Below, in pieces: positions 30,310-40,057 of a stretch of DNA of 64,000 bases. The DNA is taken from the NCBI GenBank assembly GCA_902560045.1, contig CACEKJ010000001.1, positions 62,001 through 126,000 of the forward strand, written 5' to 3'. The position numbers and the translations under genes were made by a program. The notes under the pieces are model-generated. The model searched no databases. It saw nothing but the letters and a program-made list of their open reading frames with translations, and had not been told where the DNA came from. Source of the DNA: an uncultured Bacteroidota bacterium. GTDB lineage: Bacteria > Bacteroidota > Bacteroidia > Flavobacteriales > Flavobacteriaceae. How positions within the stretch are numbered: position 1 is the stretch's first letter; the number at the start of each line of letters is the position of its first letter.

Positions 30310-30819
30310 TCTTGATATAATATCATCAACTACATAAGAAACAGATTTATCATTACAATCAATTTTGTGTGTCGCAGAATTATAAAAAAACTCTCTTTCA
30401 AATAGATGTTTGGAAACAAACTCAAGCAATTTTTCTTCAGATGAAACATTCGATATTAAAGGTCTTTTATTTTTTTCATTAAATAGCCTTGAGGTCAACT
30501 GAATGTTTGAATTTTTTAAATAAAAAGAAATATTATTATTTGAAATCATCAGATCTAGATTATTAAAATAACAAGGGGTACCCCCTCCTACTGAAAGAAC
30601 CAAATCATTATTGTTATTAAGAATTTCTTTTAAATATTTTGATTCTTGTTTTCTAAAATAAAGATCTCCGTTATTTTGAAAAATATTACTTATTGAATCC
30701 TTTTCTTTTTCTTCAATGTAAGAGTCTAAATCAATAAATTTTTTATTGACTTTTAAAGATAATTCTCTGCCAATAATAGACTTTCCAGATCCCATATATC
30801 CAAGGATAATTATATTCAT
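30301..30819 (-). CDS. aroK: Shikimate kinase
   Basis: LGYMGSGKSIIGRELS Walker A, FRKQESKYL, VLSVGGGTPCY. Confidence 0.94.
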   Translation of the reverse strand: MNIIILGYMGSGKSIIGRELSLKVNKKFIDLDSYIEEKEKDSISNIFQNNGDLYFRKQESKYLKEILNNNNDLVLSVGGGTPCYFNNLDLMISNNNISFYLKNSNIQLTSRLFNEKNKRPLISNVSSEEKLLEFVSKHLFEREFFYNSATHKIDCNDKSVSYVVDDIISRLK

Positions 30820-30873
30820 AGAATTATAAGATATTTATTTATCAATAAGTATTGTAATATAAATTAAACATTT

Positions 30874-30881
30874 TATATTTG
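30874..30881 (+). promoter_or_regulatory. Promoter of tRNA-Lys (-7 TATATTTG; TTG at 30852-30854, 19-nt spacer)
   Basis: TTG-N19-TATATTTG, 22 nt upstream of the tRNA. Confidence 0.7.
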
Positions 30882-30903
30882 CAGGCCTAAAGTAATTAAA
30901 TTT

Positions 30904-30976
30904 GACCTGGTAGCTCAGTTGGTAGAGCATCTCCCTTTTAAGGAGAGGGTCCTGGGTTCGAGCCCCAGCCAGGTCA
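30904..30976 (+). tRNA. tRNA-Lys (anticodon TTT)
   Basis: GACCTGG...CCAGGTC acceptor stem, CTCCC TTTT AA GGAG anticodon arm, GGGTTCGAGCCCC T arm; 73 nt, no encoded CCA. Confidence 0.97.
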
Positions 30977-31027
30977 CTTTAATTTTTGATTGAAAAATCA
31001 TATATTCTGTTAGTAAGAGATTAAATT

Positions 31028-32263
31028 TTAGAAGTTTACATTATAAGATAAAAATTTACCATCTCTTTTTATTCTTATTGTTGTTTGATCTCCGTTATTA
31101 AACTTTGAAAGTGCGCTCATGTAACCCATCATATCAATGATGTCATATTCTCCAATTTTTACAACAATATCTCCTTTAATTAACCCGATTTTAGCAGCAG
31201 GTTTGTCCTCTGAGGTAATTGCTGATATTCTCATACCCCCTTCATTATATAAATAGTCAGGCATAACACCAAGTCCGACCTTAAATCTTGGTGTTGCATT
31301 TTTTGTTTCCTCTACTTTGACAAAATTTAGTTTTTCCTTAGAATCAAGTTCTTTTACAATATCAACTATATATTCAGAAATTTTAGATATTCCTTTAAAA
31401 TTTATTTTATCATAATCATCTGAAGGCTTATGATAATCCTCATGTTGACCAGTGAAAAAACTCAAAACAGGAATATCCTCATAATAAAAAGATGCATGAT
31501 CTGATGAGCCAAAACCAGTCGAAGATCCAAATTCAATAAGATTAAATTCACTATTGTTTGAGTTGACTATTTGTTTAAAAATTTTTGCACTTCCAATCCC
31601 TGAAACAGATAATTTATTTTCTTCATTTAATCTACCAACCATATCCATGTTAATCATGTAATTGATATTGTCTTTAGTGACTGTAGGGTTTTTCAAAAAA
31701 TAATTAGAGCCAAGTAAGCCCATTTCTTCACCAGAAAAAGCGATGAAAAGATAATTGCTTTGTAAATCTTCCATCACGAGTTTGTTTGCTAAATCTAATA
31801 AAAGGCTTGTGCCGCTTGCGTTATCATCCGCCCCGTTATGAATTAATACTTCATCTCCAAAATAAAGTGAAGATTCTTCACCATATCCTAAATGATCATA
31901 ATGAGCACCAATAACAACAGTATTTTCGCCACCATTATCCAAGAAACCAATTACATTTCTTGCGTGAATTTTATTATCAGAAATATTGTTATCAAATTTA
32001 ATTTCCTCATGTGGATTTGAATTGTTGCTGAAATAAAAATCTTGATAATAATTTGTGGCGCCCTTACTGCTTAAATTCAATTTTTCAAATCTGTCGGAAA
32101 TATACTTTGCAGCCAGTTTTTCACCTTCAGTCCCAGTTTTTCTTCCCTCTAATTTATCATCTGATAAATACATTACGTCACTTTTTATATTGTTTATATA
32201 ATCGACATTATTTACACAGGAAAAAAAGAAAATAAAAAAGGATAATTTTATTAGATTGTTCAT
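31028..32263 (-). CDS. M28 family metallopeptidase lipoprotein with C-terminal PDZ domain
   Basis: VIGAHYDHLGYG, HNGADDNASGTSLLLDLA, FSGEEMGLLGS, SSDHASFY; PAAKIGLIKGDIVVKIG PDZ. Confidence 0.93.
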   Translation of the reverse strand: MNNLIKLSFFIFFFSCVNNVDYINNIKSDVMYLSDDKLEGRKTGTEGEKLAAKYISDRFEKLNLSSKGATNYYQDFYFSNNSNPHEEIKFDNNISDNKIHARNVIGFLDNGGENTVVIGAHYDHLGYGEESSLYFGDEVLIHNGADDNASGTSLLLDLANKLVMEDLQSNYLFIAFSGEEMGLLGSNYFLKNPTVTKDNINYMINMDMVGRLNEENKLSVSGIGSAKIFKQIVNSNNSEFNLIEFGSSTGFGSSDHASFYYEDIPVLSFFTGQHEDYHKPSDDYDKINFKGISKISEYIVDIVKELDSKEKLNFVKVEETKNATPRFKVGLGVMPDYLYNEGGMRISAITSEDKPAAKIGLIKGDIVVKIGEYDIIDMMGYMSALSKFNNGDQTTIRIKRDGKFLSYNVNF

Positions 32264-32305
32264 TATTAGTATTTATTTTTGCAAAAATAACATGCAAACA
32301 TCTCA

Positions 32306-33364
32306 ATGAAAAATATATTACCCCTTTTATTAATATTAGTATTAACAGGTTGTAAAAAAAACCTAAACTCAAACCTTATTTATGAAGGTGAAAAGTATTT
32401 TAAAAATGTTAAGCAAATAACTTTTGGAGGAGACAATGCTGAAGCTTACTGGAGTTTTGATGATAAAAATTTAGTTTTTCAGTCAAATTATAATGAGTGG
32501 GGAGTTGAATGTGATCAGATGTTCTTAATGAGTGTAGATGAATCATTTGAGCTTAATACTCCTAAGATATTAAGCACTGGAGATGGAAGAACTACTTGTT
32601 CCTATTTTATGCCTGACAATAAACATATCCTTTATGCTTCAACTCATGAAGACAACATACTTTGTCCTGAAACCCCTCTTAGAGTTAACGGAAATTATGT
32701 TTGGCCTATTTATGATTCATATGATATTTACATTTCTGATTTAGAAGGTAATATTGTAACTAAATTGACGAATGAGAAGGGTTATGATGCAGAGGCTACT
32801 GTTTCACCAAAAGGCGATAAAATTGTGTTCACCTCTGACCGAAGCGGTGACCTTGAATTATATACTATGAATATTGATGGTTCTGATGTTAAACAGGTCA
32901 CAAATGAACTTGGTTATGACGGAGGGGCATTCTTTTCCCCTGACGGTAGCAAATTAATTTTTAGAGCTTCTAGACCTAAGTCAAAAGAAGAAATTGAAGA
33001 ATACAAAAGACTTCTTTCTGAAGGACTAGTAAAGCCTACTGAAATGGAATTATTTATATGTGATAGCGACGGAAGTAATTTAAAGCAAATCACTTTTTTA
33101 GGTAATGCGAATTGGAGTCCATTTTTTCATCCTTCTGGTAAAAAAGTAATATTTTCATCTAATTTTGAGGCTGTTTTAGGTTTTCCTTTTAATCTGTATA
33201 TGATTGATATTGACGGGAAAAATCTTGAAAGAATATCCTTTAGTGATTCTTTTGATGCGTTCCCTGTATTTTCAAATGACGGAAAAAAAATTGCTTTCTC
33301 GTCAAACAGAAATAACGGAGGAACAAGAGAAACAAATTTATTTATTGCAGACTGGGTAGAATAA
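32306..33364 (+). CDS. TolB-like / PD40 beta-propeller lipoprotein
   Basis: Lipobox LVLTGCKK; repeated SPKGDKIVFTSDRSGDLELYTMNIDGSD / SPDGSKLIFRASR blocks. Confidence 0.88.
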   Translation: MKNILPLLLILVLTGCKKNLNSNLIYEGEKYFKNVKQITFGGDNAEAYWSFDDKNLVFQSNYNEWGVECDQMFLMSVDESFELNTPKILSTGDGRTTCSYFMPDNKHILYASTHEDNILCPETPLRVNGNYVWPIYDSYDIYISDLEGNIVTKLTNEKGYDAEATVSPKGDKIVFTSDRSGDLELYTMNIDGSDVKQVTNELGYDGGAFFSPDGSKLIFRASRPKSKEEIEEYKRLLSEGLVKPTEMELFICDSDGSNLKQITFLGNANWSPFFHPSGKKVIFSSNFEAVLGFPFNLYMIDIDGKNLERISFSDSFDAFPVFSNDGKKIAFSSNRNNGGTRETNLFIADWVE

Positions 33365-33486
33365 ATTTTTATCTTTTAACATTATTACTTTTATCGATAT
33401 ATTATTAATTATAATTTTCTTTTTAAGAAGGCCTTATATTTATATTAATGAACCTTAATCGTTATTTTAGATATATTTATATATAA

Positions 33487-33494
33487 TATATTTG
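33487..33494 (+). promoter_or_regulatory. -7 element TATATTTG for the TonB receptor at 33508
   Basis: Exact TAnnTTTG match just upstream of the ORF. Confidence 0.5.
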
Positions 33495-33507
33495 CCAAAA
33501 AAAATTC

Positions 33508-35574
33508 ATCAAATATTTATTTTCAATATTATTAGTTTTTAATTTTCATGGGTTTTTTTCTCAGGAAAAACAGGCTAAAGACTCCCTTAATTTAAATTTA
33601 CTAAATGAGATTATAATCACTGGAACAAAGACAAATAGAATACTATCATCTCTTCCTTTGAATTCTAGTATTATTAAAAAGAAGGACATTGAAAAAACCA
33701 ACGCGTCAAGGTTATCAGATGTAATAAACGAAGAATTGGGCCTGATTACTGTTTCAGATTTTGGTGGTGGTGAAGGAATCCAAATGCAAGGATTAGACTC
33801 ACAATATACTCTTATATTAATCGATAATCAACCTATAATTGGACGCTCTGCAGGCACATTAGATTTAGATAGAATTTCTGTTGGTAATATAAAACAGGTG
33901 GAAATAGTAAGAGGTGCATCCTCAAGTTTGTATGGAAATGAAGCTTTGGCAGGAGTAATAAATATCATAACAGACGAGCCAAAAAAAGGATTTAACGGAT
34001 CATTATCCAGTTCCTACGAAACCCACAACACTCTTGATAATAATATTTCTTTAAGTTTCAGTAATAAAAATTTTAAGAGCACATTTTTTATTAATAGATA
34101 TTCAAGTGATGGATACGATTTAAATCAAAACGATGAATTAAACACTGTAAATAAATTTAGAAATTCAACTTTACAATTAAAACTAGGATATCAGATAAAT
34201 AAAAATTTTGATATTAAACTAAATTCGAGATATTTTTCGCAATCAATTGATAATATTGCATCTGATTTGTTATCCGGAGAAAGTTTTACTGCTGAAGACA
34301 ATATTAATTTATCTGTTACTCATAAATCAAAAAAAATCAACACTGATTTGGATATTTATTTTACATCGTTCTATGGTGATGAATACTTAGATGATGATAA
34401 TGGAGAGCGGTTCAGCGAGAGTTTTTATGATCAGATACTATTCAAACCTGAAATTAAATCAATATACTCTTTAAATAAAATGGATAATATCGTATTGGGA
34501 TTTGGTTTTAAACACGAATCTCTAAACAGAACATATTTTGATATAAATCCAAAACAAAATTCACCCTTTGCATATTTTCAATATGATTACCACCCAAACG
34601 AAAAAATTAATCTGATTTTTGGAGGTAGATTCGACAAATTTGAAGAGTATAAATCTCAGATTAGTCCAAAATTTTCAGGTAGATATAGGATAGATGACTC
34701 AAATTCATTAAAGCTTTCCTTAGGATATGGATTTAAAGCTCCTGATTTTAGACAATTATATTTTAATTTCTCAAATACAAGTGTAGGTTATTCTGTAATA
34801 GGATATAATGTTATAAATAGTGTTATAAATCAATTAATTGAAGAAGGTCAAATAGCAAATATAATAATCCCGCTAAGTGATTTTAATACACCTCTAAAAC
34901 CTGAAAGCTCGTTAAGTATTAATATTGGTTATGATAGAATTTTTAACGACTATATAAGTATTAAATCAAATCTATTCGTTAACTCAACAAAAAATTTAAT
35001 TGACTACAGGGTAATAGCAAATAAAACGAATGGACAGAATGTATTTAGTTATTACAATATAAATAATGTAAGTACTTACGGACTAGAAGTTGAAACAAAA
35101 TTTAAAGCTGATAATAATTTTGACATTTCATTTGGATACCAATTACTTTATGCTTTCGATATAGATGCTAGAAGATTATTTGAAAAAGGTGAAGTTTATG
35201 CAAGAGAGAATCCATCATCTCCAGCTTTCAGATTAAAAAAATCAGATTATTTTGGTTTATATAACAGATCTAGACATATGGGAGTGTTAAAAATAAACTA
35301 CACTAACCCAGAAAAGAATTTTAGCTCAAATTTTAGGTTAAAATATAGAAGTAAATATGGATTATATGACTCAAATTCAAATAACTATTTAGATATATAT
35401 GATGATTTTGTCAAAGGATACATTACTGCTAATTTTTCCTTTAACAAAAATTTAAAGAAAAACTTTATAGTTTCTTCAGGAATTGAAAATATCTTTAACT
35501 ATAAAGACCCTAATAACATACAAAACCTTAGCGGAAGAATTCTTTATCTAAAACTTAAATACAGGATTAATTAA
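33508..35574 (+). CDS. TonB-dependent outer membrane receptor (BtuB/heme-type plug); apparent ATC (33508) or ATT (33490) start
   Basis: Upstream frame encodes signal peptide (ATC)KYLFSILLVFNFHGFFSQEKQ then plug ...RLSDVINEELG...VEIVRGASSSLYGNEALAGVINIIT. Track start TTG 33658 is inside the plug. Confidence 0.9.
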   Translation: MKYLFSILLVFNFHGFFSQEKQAKDSLNLNLLNEIIITGTKTNRILSSLPLNSSIIKKKDIEKTNASRLSDVINEELGLITVSDFGGGEGIQMQGLDSQYTLILIDNQPIIGRSAGTLDLDRISVGNIKQVEIVRGASSSLYGNEALAGVINIITDEPKKGFNGSLSSSYETHNTLDNNISLSFSNKNFKSTFFINRYSSDGYDLNQNDELNTVNKFRNSTLQLKLGYQINKNFDIKLNSRYFSQSIDNIASDLLSGESFTAEDNINLSVTHKSKKINTDLDIYFTSFYGDEYLDDDNGERFSESFYDQILFKPEIKSIYSLNKMDNIVLGFGFKHESLNRTYFDINPKQNSPFAYFQYDYHPNEKINLIFGGRFDKFEEYKSQISPKFSGRYRIDDSNSLKLSLGYGFKAPDFRQLYFNFSNTSVGYSVIGYNVINSVINQLIEEGQIANIIIPLSDFNTPLKPESSLSINIGYDRIFNDYISIKSNLFVNSTKNLIDYRVIANKTNGQNVFSYYNINNVSTYGLEVETKFKADNNFDISFGYQLLYAFDIDARRLFEKGEVYARENPSSPAFRLKKSDYFGLYNRSRHMGVLKINYTNPEKNFSSNFRLKYRSKYGLYDSNSNNYLDIYDDFVKGYITANFSFNKNLKKNFIVSSGIENIFNYKDPNNIQNLSGRILYLKLKYRIN

Positions 35575-35969
35575 AATAAAATATTTTTATCATTAATGTT
35601 TTTTGGTACTTGGCAAGAATCATTTTTACCAAACAACCTATATCTATTCTTCGCTATCAAGTCATAAAAAATATCAATGATAAAATTTGGGGTAATATTA
35701 ATAATTGATTTGATAATAATATTAATTCTTATATAATTGATACAATATTTAATCGCTTTGGATTTTGTAAGAATATCATTTTTTTCATTAATTACAATTA
35801 CAGTGTTTCCCAATTTTAATTTTGGATACTTATCTTTTATATATTTACTTTCAAAATTTGTGAAATAAATATTTTTATCAGGATTATTTTTTGAAAGCCA
35901 ACTTGTATAATTGTTACATAAAATACAAAAACCATCAAATACGATTATAATTTCATTTTTTATTTTCAA
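35571..35969 (-). CDS. Thiol-disulfide oxidoreductase DCC family (DUF393)
   Basis: IIVFDGFCILCNNYTSWL DGxCxxC motif. Confidence 0.85.
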   Translation of the reverse strand: MKIKNEIIIVFDGFCILCNNYTSWLSKNNPDKNIYFTNFESKYIKDKYPKLKLGNTVIVINEKNDILTKSKAIKYCINYIRINIIIKSIINITPNFIIDIFYDLIAKNRYRLFGKNDSCQVPKNINDKNILF

Positions 35970-36006
35970 AATAAATATTAGAAAACATATAATTAAACAT
36001 TACCAA

Positions 36007-38199
36007 TTAAAACTTAAATTCAACGCCTGTATAAATTCCAAAAGGATGTCCAGGCCTTAATCCTGCAGGTGCTCTTGAAACTGCATACTTTTCATCAAAA
36101 ATATTTAGAATTTTTGATTTTAAGGTTAAATTGGATTTAATGATATAGTTAATTGATAAATCACAAACTAAATATGATGATATTTGTTCAGATCCATTAG
36201 CCAAAGTTGAAAACTTTCCGTTATAATTTGCATTTAAATTAAATTCTAATTTATTTGTTTTAAAACCTAAACTTGAATTAAGCTTATGTTGTGGAATATA
36301 TGGAATCCTATCTCCGTCATTTACTTCACCCCAAATATCTTGTGTGCTACCAAAACTAGTTAAAAATTTTGCGTCAGTATGTGTGTATGAAAGAGAGATG
36401 GGAAATTTCTTTAAAATTGTGGAGTTCAATAAGATTTCAAAACCACTAACTAATGCTTTACCTGCATTAAAAGGATCTAACTCTCCAAAACCTCCTGTTG
36501 CAGCAAGGTCATTTCCAAGTAAGTTATTATAATCATTTCTATATGCTATTATTTCACCACTTAATTGATTTATAGCAAACCTAACTCCTAATTCAGTATT
36601 TATACTTTCTTCCGCTTTTTGACCGACCGAACTTCCAGGAGGTGAGTAACCTTTATGTACACCTCCGAATAATGAAAAACTATTGTTAAATTTATAATTT
36701 AAACCTAGTCCTGGAATTAATACAGAAACTTTGTTTTGTCTAGATGATAAATTATCATCTTCTCTGTTTGGATTTGAATTACCATAATCATCTCTATTTA
36801 ACTTTATTGATTCATGTCTAATTCCTGGTGAAATTGTCAATCCTTTAATTTTATATTTATACATTATATAAGTAGCAAATGAGTTTGCTGAGCTAACCCT
36901 GTTTCCTTGAGACCCCATCTCTCCATAATTTTGCAATGACATAGATCCATTATTGATGTTGTAAATATCTTCCCATTGAAATCTATCTTCCTCATCATAA
37001 TGTAATCTCAGACCTATTTCTAAATCATTGAAAGATTTATTTTTTCCATACCAATGGTAATCAATTTTTGTTTGAACTCCCTTAGAAATATACTCTCTAT
37101 TATTAGCCTTTACTTTAATAGCACTTTCAGAATCTAAATCGCCATTTAATATAGATAAGTGACCAGCAAATTGATTTGGATTTGTAATAACTTTTGCTAT
37201 TTTTTGTGAATCTCCATCAAATACAACATCATCAATTTTGTACCAATTTCTTTTGAAACCATTGTGATAAAATTTTGAAGAAACTTTTAATTTTTTAGAA
37301 AAATTAATTTCATGAGTAAATATATATTGTATGTGATCAGCATCCATTTTGTCTTTTTCAGAACCAGGATAACGCAAATAGGGGTTGGTCCTAAAATCAG
37401 GGTCGGTTAAACCTAAGTATGTCTCATTAGAAATCTCATCATAGTAATGAAATTTTAATTCAAAACTTTGATTGATATTTGAATCCTTCAAAATTTTATA
37501 TTTGATCTTGGAGGTTATTTCGTTAATATCAAAGCCGGTATTCAGATTATTTCCTAAAGACTTAAAACCATCTGAACTATAATTTAAGTATTCTAGCATA
37601 TATCCCAAATTAGTAGAACTATCTCCAAAAGTTGCATGGGTTTGACCGGTATTAAAACTACCATAACTTGTGGTAATTTTACCCTTAAAGGTTTCTGGAA
37701 TTTCTGTGGATACAAAATTTATAGCACCACCAGTGGTATATGGTCCATATTGGATTTGACTACTTCCTTTTAAAACTTCAACAGCTTGCATTCTAGCAAC
37801 AGACGGGAAATAATATGCTGAAGAAGCACTGTATGGGGCAGGTGAAATTAAAATACCATCTTCCATAATGGCAATTTTTGAACTCCTTTCGGGTGAAGTT
37901 CCTCGAATACTAATATTTGGTCTTAATCCAAAACCATCTTCTTCATAAAAATTAACGCCTGAAATTTTATTAAAAGCTCTATTAATGTCTGTATAATAAA
38001 ATTCGGCGAGTTCATCAGTTGAAAGAAAATATGCAGCCCCTGTCCTATTTTTTGCTACAAACTTATTTCCTAAAATCGTATTGGATTTTATAATAACTTC
38101 TTCCATAGAAATAACAGAATCTAATTTTGGCGTACTTATTTCTTGTGAATTTATTTTAAAAGAGATTATTATTATACAGAATGTTATAAGATTTTTCAT
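36007..38199 (-). CDS. TonB-dependent receptor, FecA-like
   Basis: NISIRGTSPERSSKIAIMEDGILISPAPYSASSAYYFPSVARMQAVEVLKGSSQIQYGPYTTGGAINFVS. Confidence 0.93.
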   Translation of the reverse strand: MKNLITFCIIIISFKINSQEISTPKLDSVISMEEVIIKSNTILGNKFVAKNRTGAAYFLSTDELAEFYYTDINRAFNKISGVNFYEEDGFGLRPNISIRGTSPERSSKIAIMEDGILISPAPYSASSAYYFPSVARMQAVEVLKGSSQIQYGPYTTGGAINFVSTEIPETFKGKITTSYGSFNTGQTHATFGDSSTNLGYMLEYLNYSSDGFKSLGNNLNTGFDINEITSKIKYKILKDSNINQSFELKFHYYDEISNETYLGLTDPDFRTNPYLRYPGSEKDKMDADHIQYIFTHEINFSKKLKVSSKFYHNGFKRNWYKIDDVVFDGDSQKIAKVITNPNQFAGHLSILNGDLDSESAIKVKANNREYISKGVQTKIDYHWYGKNKSFNDLEIGLRLHYDEEDRFQWEDIYNINNGSMSLQNYGEMGSQGNRVSSANSFATYIMYKYKIKGLTISPGIRHESIKLNRDDYGNSNPNREDDNLSSRQNKVSVLIPGLGLNYKFNNSFSLFGGVHKGYSPPGSSVGQKAEESINTELGVRFAINQLSGEIIAYRNDYNNLLGNDLAATGGFGELDPFNAGKALVSGFEILLNSTILKKFPISLSYTHTDAKFLTSFGSTQDIWGEVNDGDRIPYIPQHKLNSSLGFKTNKLEFNLNANYNGKFSTLANGSEQISSYLVCDLSINYIIKSNLTLKSKILNIFDEKYAVSRAPAGLRPGHPFGIYTGVEFKF

Positions 38200-38239
38200 T
38201 TTATATTTATTTAGTTTCTATTTAATTTTTAATATTCCA

Positions 38240-38262
38240 TTATTTAGAATGTGTCTAAATAA
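38240..38262. promoter_or_regulatory. Candidate iron-regulator operator (TTATTTAGA-ATGTG-TCTAAATAA)
   Basis: Perfect 9-bp inverted repeat, 5-nt spacer, 41 bp upstream of the FecA-like gene; core shared with 42649-42667. Confidence 0.6.
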
Positions 38263-38425
38263 TTTTGACCAAATTTATAACTTTATTTATAATTAATCTA
38301 AATAAATATAATATTTTTTAAAATGAACTTATAGCGATACTTTTGAACAGATAATAAAATTATAAGATGAACTTTAAACTATATAAAAAAACCTTAAGCG
38401 TTATAAAAATTGTTGTATTCAATTA

Positions 38426-38433
38426 TATATTTG
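38426..38433 (+). promoter_or_regulatory. -7 element TATATTTG for the HmuY-like gene
   Basis: Exact TAnnTTTG match 40 nt upstream of ATG 38474. Confidence 0.5.
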
Positions 38434-38473
38434 CACCCTTATTAATTTTAACCATAAATAAAATACATTTATA

Positions 38474-39097
38474 ATGACAAAAGGAAGAATATTTTTATTA
38501 TCAATTCTAGTATTATTTTTTTACAATTGTGAAGAAGACAATACTTCACCATTAGATGTTGTTTACTCATCTATTGAAGATCTTCACGCTCCTCAACAAG
38601 GAGGTCAAGGTCAACCAATTGCTGGTGAATTTGCAAAGTTTGACTTTGAAACTGGACTTTCAACTCAAAGCCCCACAGAATGGGATATTGCTTTTAGAGG
38701 AACCGCAATTATTGTTAATGGTGGATCTTCACTTGGTACAACTGACGAGCCTGAAAGAACCGGAGATGCTGGTGTGTATATTTATGATGGGCTAATGTCA
38801 GAGATGAGTGTAGTAGACACCTCATTATTTAATCAAGATTCATCAGAGGGATATGCTATCAATACAGGTTCTGGAAATGGTTGGTATACATATGCTGGAC
38901 CCCCAACCTACTTAATTAGTCCAACTCCAGGGAAGATATTAGTTTTTAGAACCAGGGACGGAAAATTTGCTAAAGTAGAAATTCTAAGTTATTATTTGGG
39001 TTCACCTGAAAATCCTGATGCATTTGCTGATCAAAGTAGATATTATACATTTAACTACGTTTACCAACCAAATGAAGGCGTAACAGAATTTAATTAA
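38474..39097 (+). CDS. HmuY-family heme-binding lipoprotein
   Basis: Lipobox LFFYNCEE; FAKFDFETGLSTQSPTEWDIAFRGTAIIVNGG and FAKVEILSYYLG...RYYTFNYVYQPNEG. Confidence 0.88.
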   Translation: MTKGRIFLLSILVLFFYNCEEDNTSPLDVVYSSIEDLHAPQQGGQGQPIAGEFAKFDFETGLSTQSPTEWDIAFRGTAIIVNGGSSLGTTDEPERTGDAGVYIYDGLMSEMSVVDTSLFNQDSSEGYAINTGSGNGWYTYAGPPTYLISPTPGKILVFRTRDGKFAKVEILSYYLGSPENPDAFADQSRYYTFNYVYQPNEGVTEFN

Positions 39098-40057
39098 TTA
39101 AGAAAAAAACTTTGGGCAACTATCCCCAAAATAAATCAAATCGGAATCAGAGTATTCAAAAAACACTTTTGAGTTAATTTTCAGGGGTGTTTTTGAGTAT
39201 AATGACCATATATTATTATCATATTTACCTAAAAGCTTATAGCTTTTACCTTGAAAAAAACATTTTTCTATAATTATAGAATTAGAAGAAGAGTCAACTA
39301 CTTTGAGGTTTTCTGGCCTTATATAATAGATCTTGTCATCTTTTGGAAATTTATTTATCTCGCCTAAAACCTCTGCACAATAACAATTAGCTGGTTCACA
39401 ATACATCTTCTCTGGATCTGAATATTGCTGAACAATTCCCGCCTTAAATATCAATATTTTATCAGAAATATTTAAAGCATCATTAATATCATGTGTAACA
39501 AGTATAGTGGTTGTATTTGTTTTTTTGATAATCTTACAAATTTCATCCCTAATTGAATATTTAATATTTGCATCCAAATTACTAAATGGCTCATCAAGGA
39601 GTAGAAGATCAGGTTCTCTAATTATTGATCTAGCTATACTAACTCTTTGTTGCTCTCCACCAGAAATTTCATGAGGGTACCTCTCTAAAAGTTGCTTAAG
39701 ATTGGTAAGCTTAACTATATCTTCAAAATTTTTAAAATATCTTTTTTCTAAATTAAAACATATATTCTCTCTGATATTAAGATGAGGGAATAATGGATAA
39801 TCCTGAAATACATATCCTATTTTTCTTCTTTGTGGCTTGACAAATAGATTCTTATCATTTATGATTTTATTATTTAAAATTACTTTACCAGAATTAATAT
39901 TTTCTAGACCCGATAGACATTTTAAAAATGTCGATTTACCAGAACCGCTTTCACCTACAAAAGAAATAAGCTGACCTTTTTCAATAGAGAATGTTAAATT
40001 TTTGATAACCGGAATGTTACCGAAACTTTTTACCAGATTTTCAACTTCTAAATACAT
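39098..40057 (-). CDS. Fe3+ ABC transporter ATP-binding protein (FbpC-like)
   Basis: GESGSGKSTFLKCLSGL, ISGGEQQRVSIARSI, LLLDEPFSNLD. Confidence 0.92.
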   Translation of the reverse strand: MYLEVENLVKSFGNIPVIKNLTFSIEKGQLISFVGESGSGKSTFLKCLSGLENINSGKVILNNKIINDKNLFVKPQRRKIGYVFQDYPLFPHLNIRENICFNLEKRYFKNFEDIVKLTNLKQLLERYPHEISGGEQQRVSIARSIIREPDLLLLDEPFSNLDANIKYSIRDEICKIIKKTNTTTILVTHDINDALNISDKILIFKAGIVQQYSDPEKMYCEPANCYCAEVLGEINKFPKDDKIYYIRPENLKVVDSSSNSIIIEKCFFQGKSYKLLGKYDNNIWSLYSKTPLKINSKVFFEYSDSDLIYFGDSCPKFFS

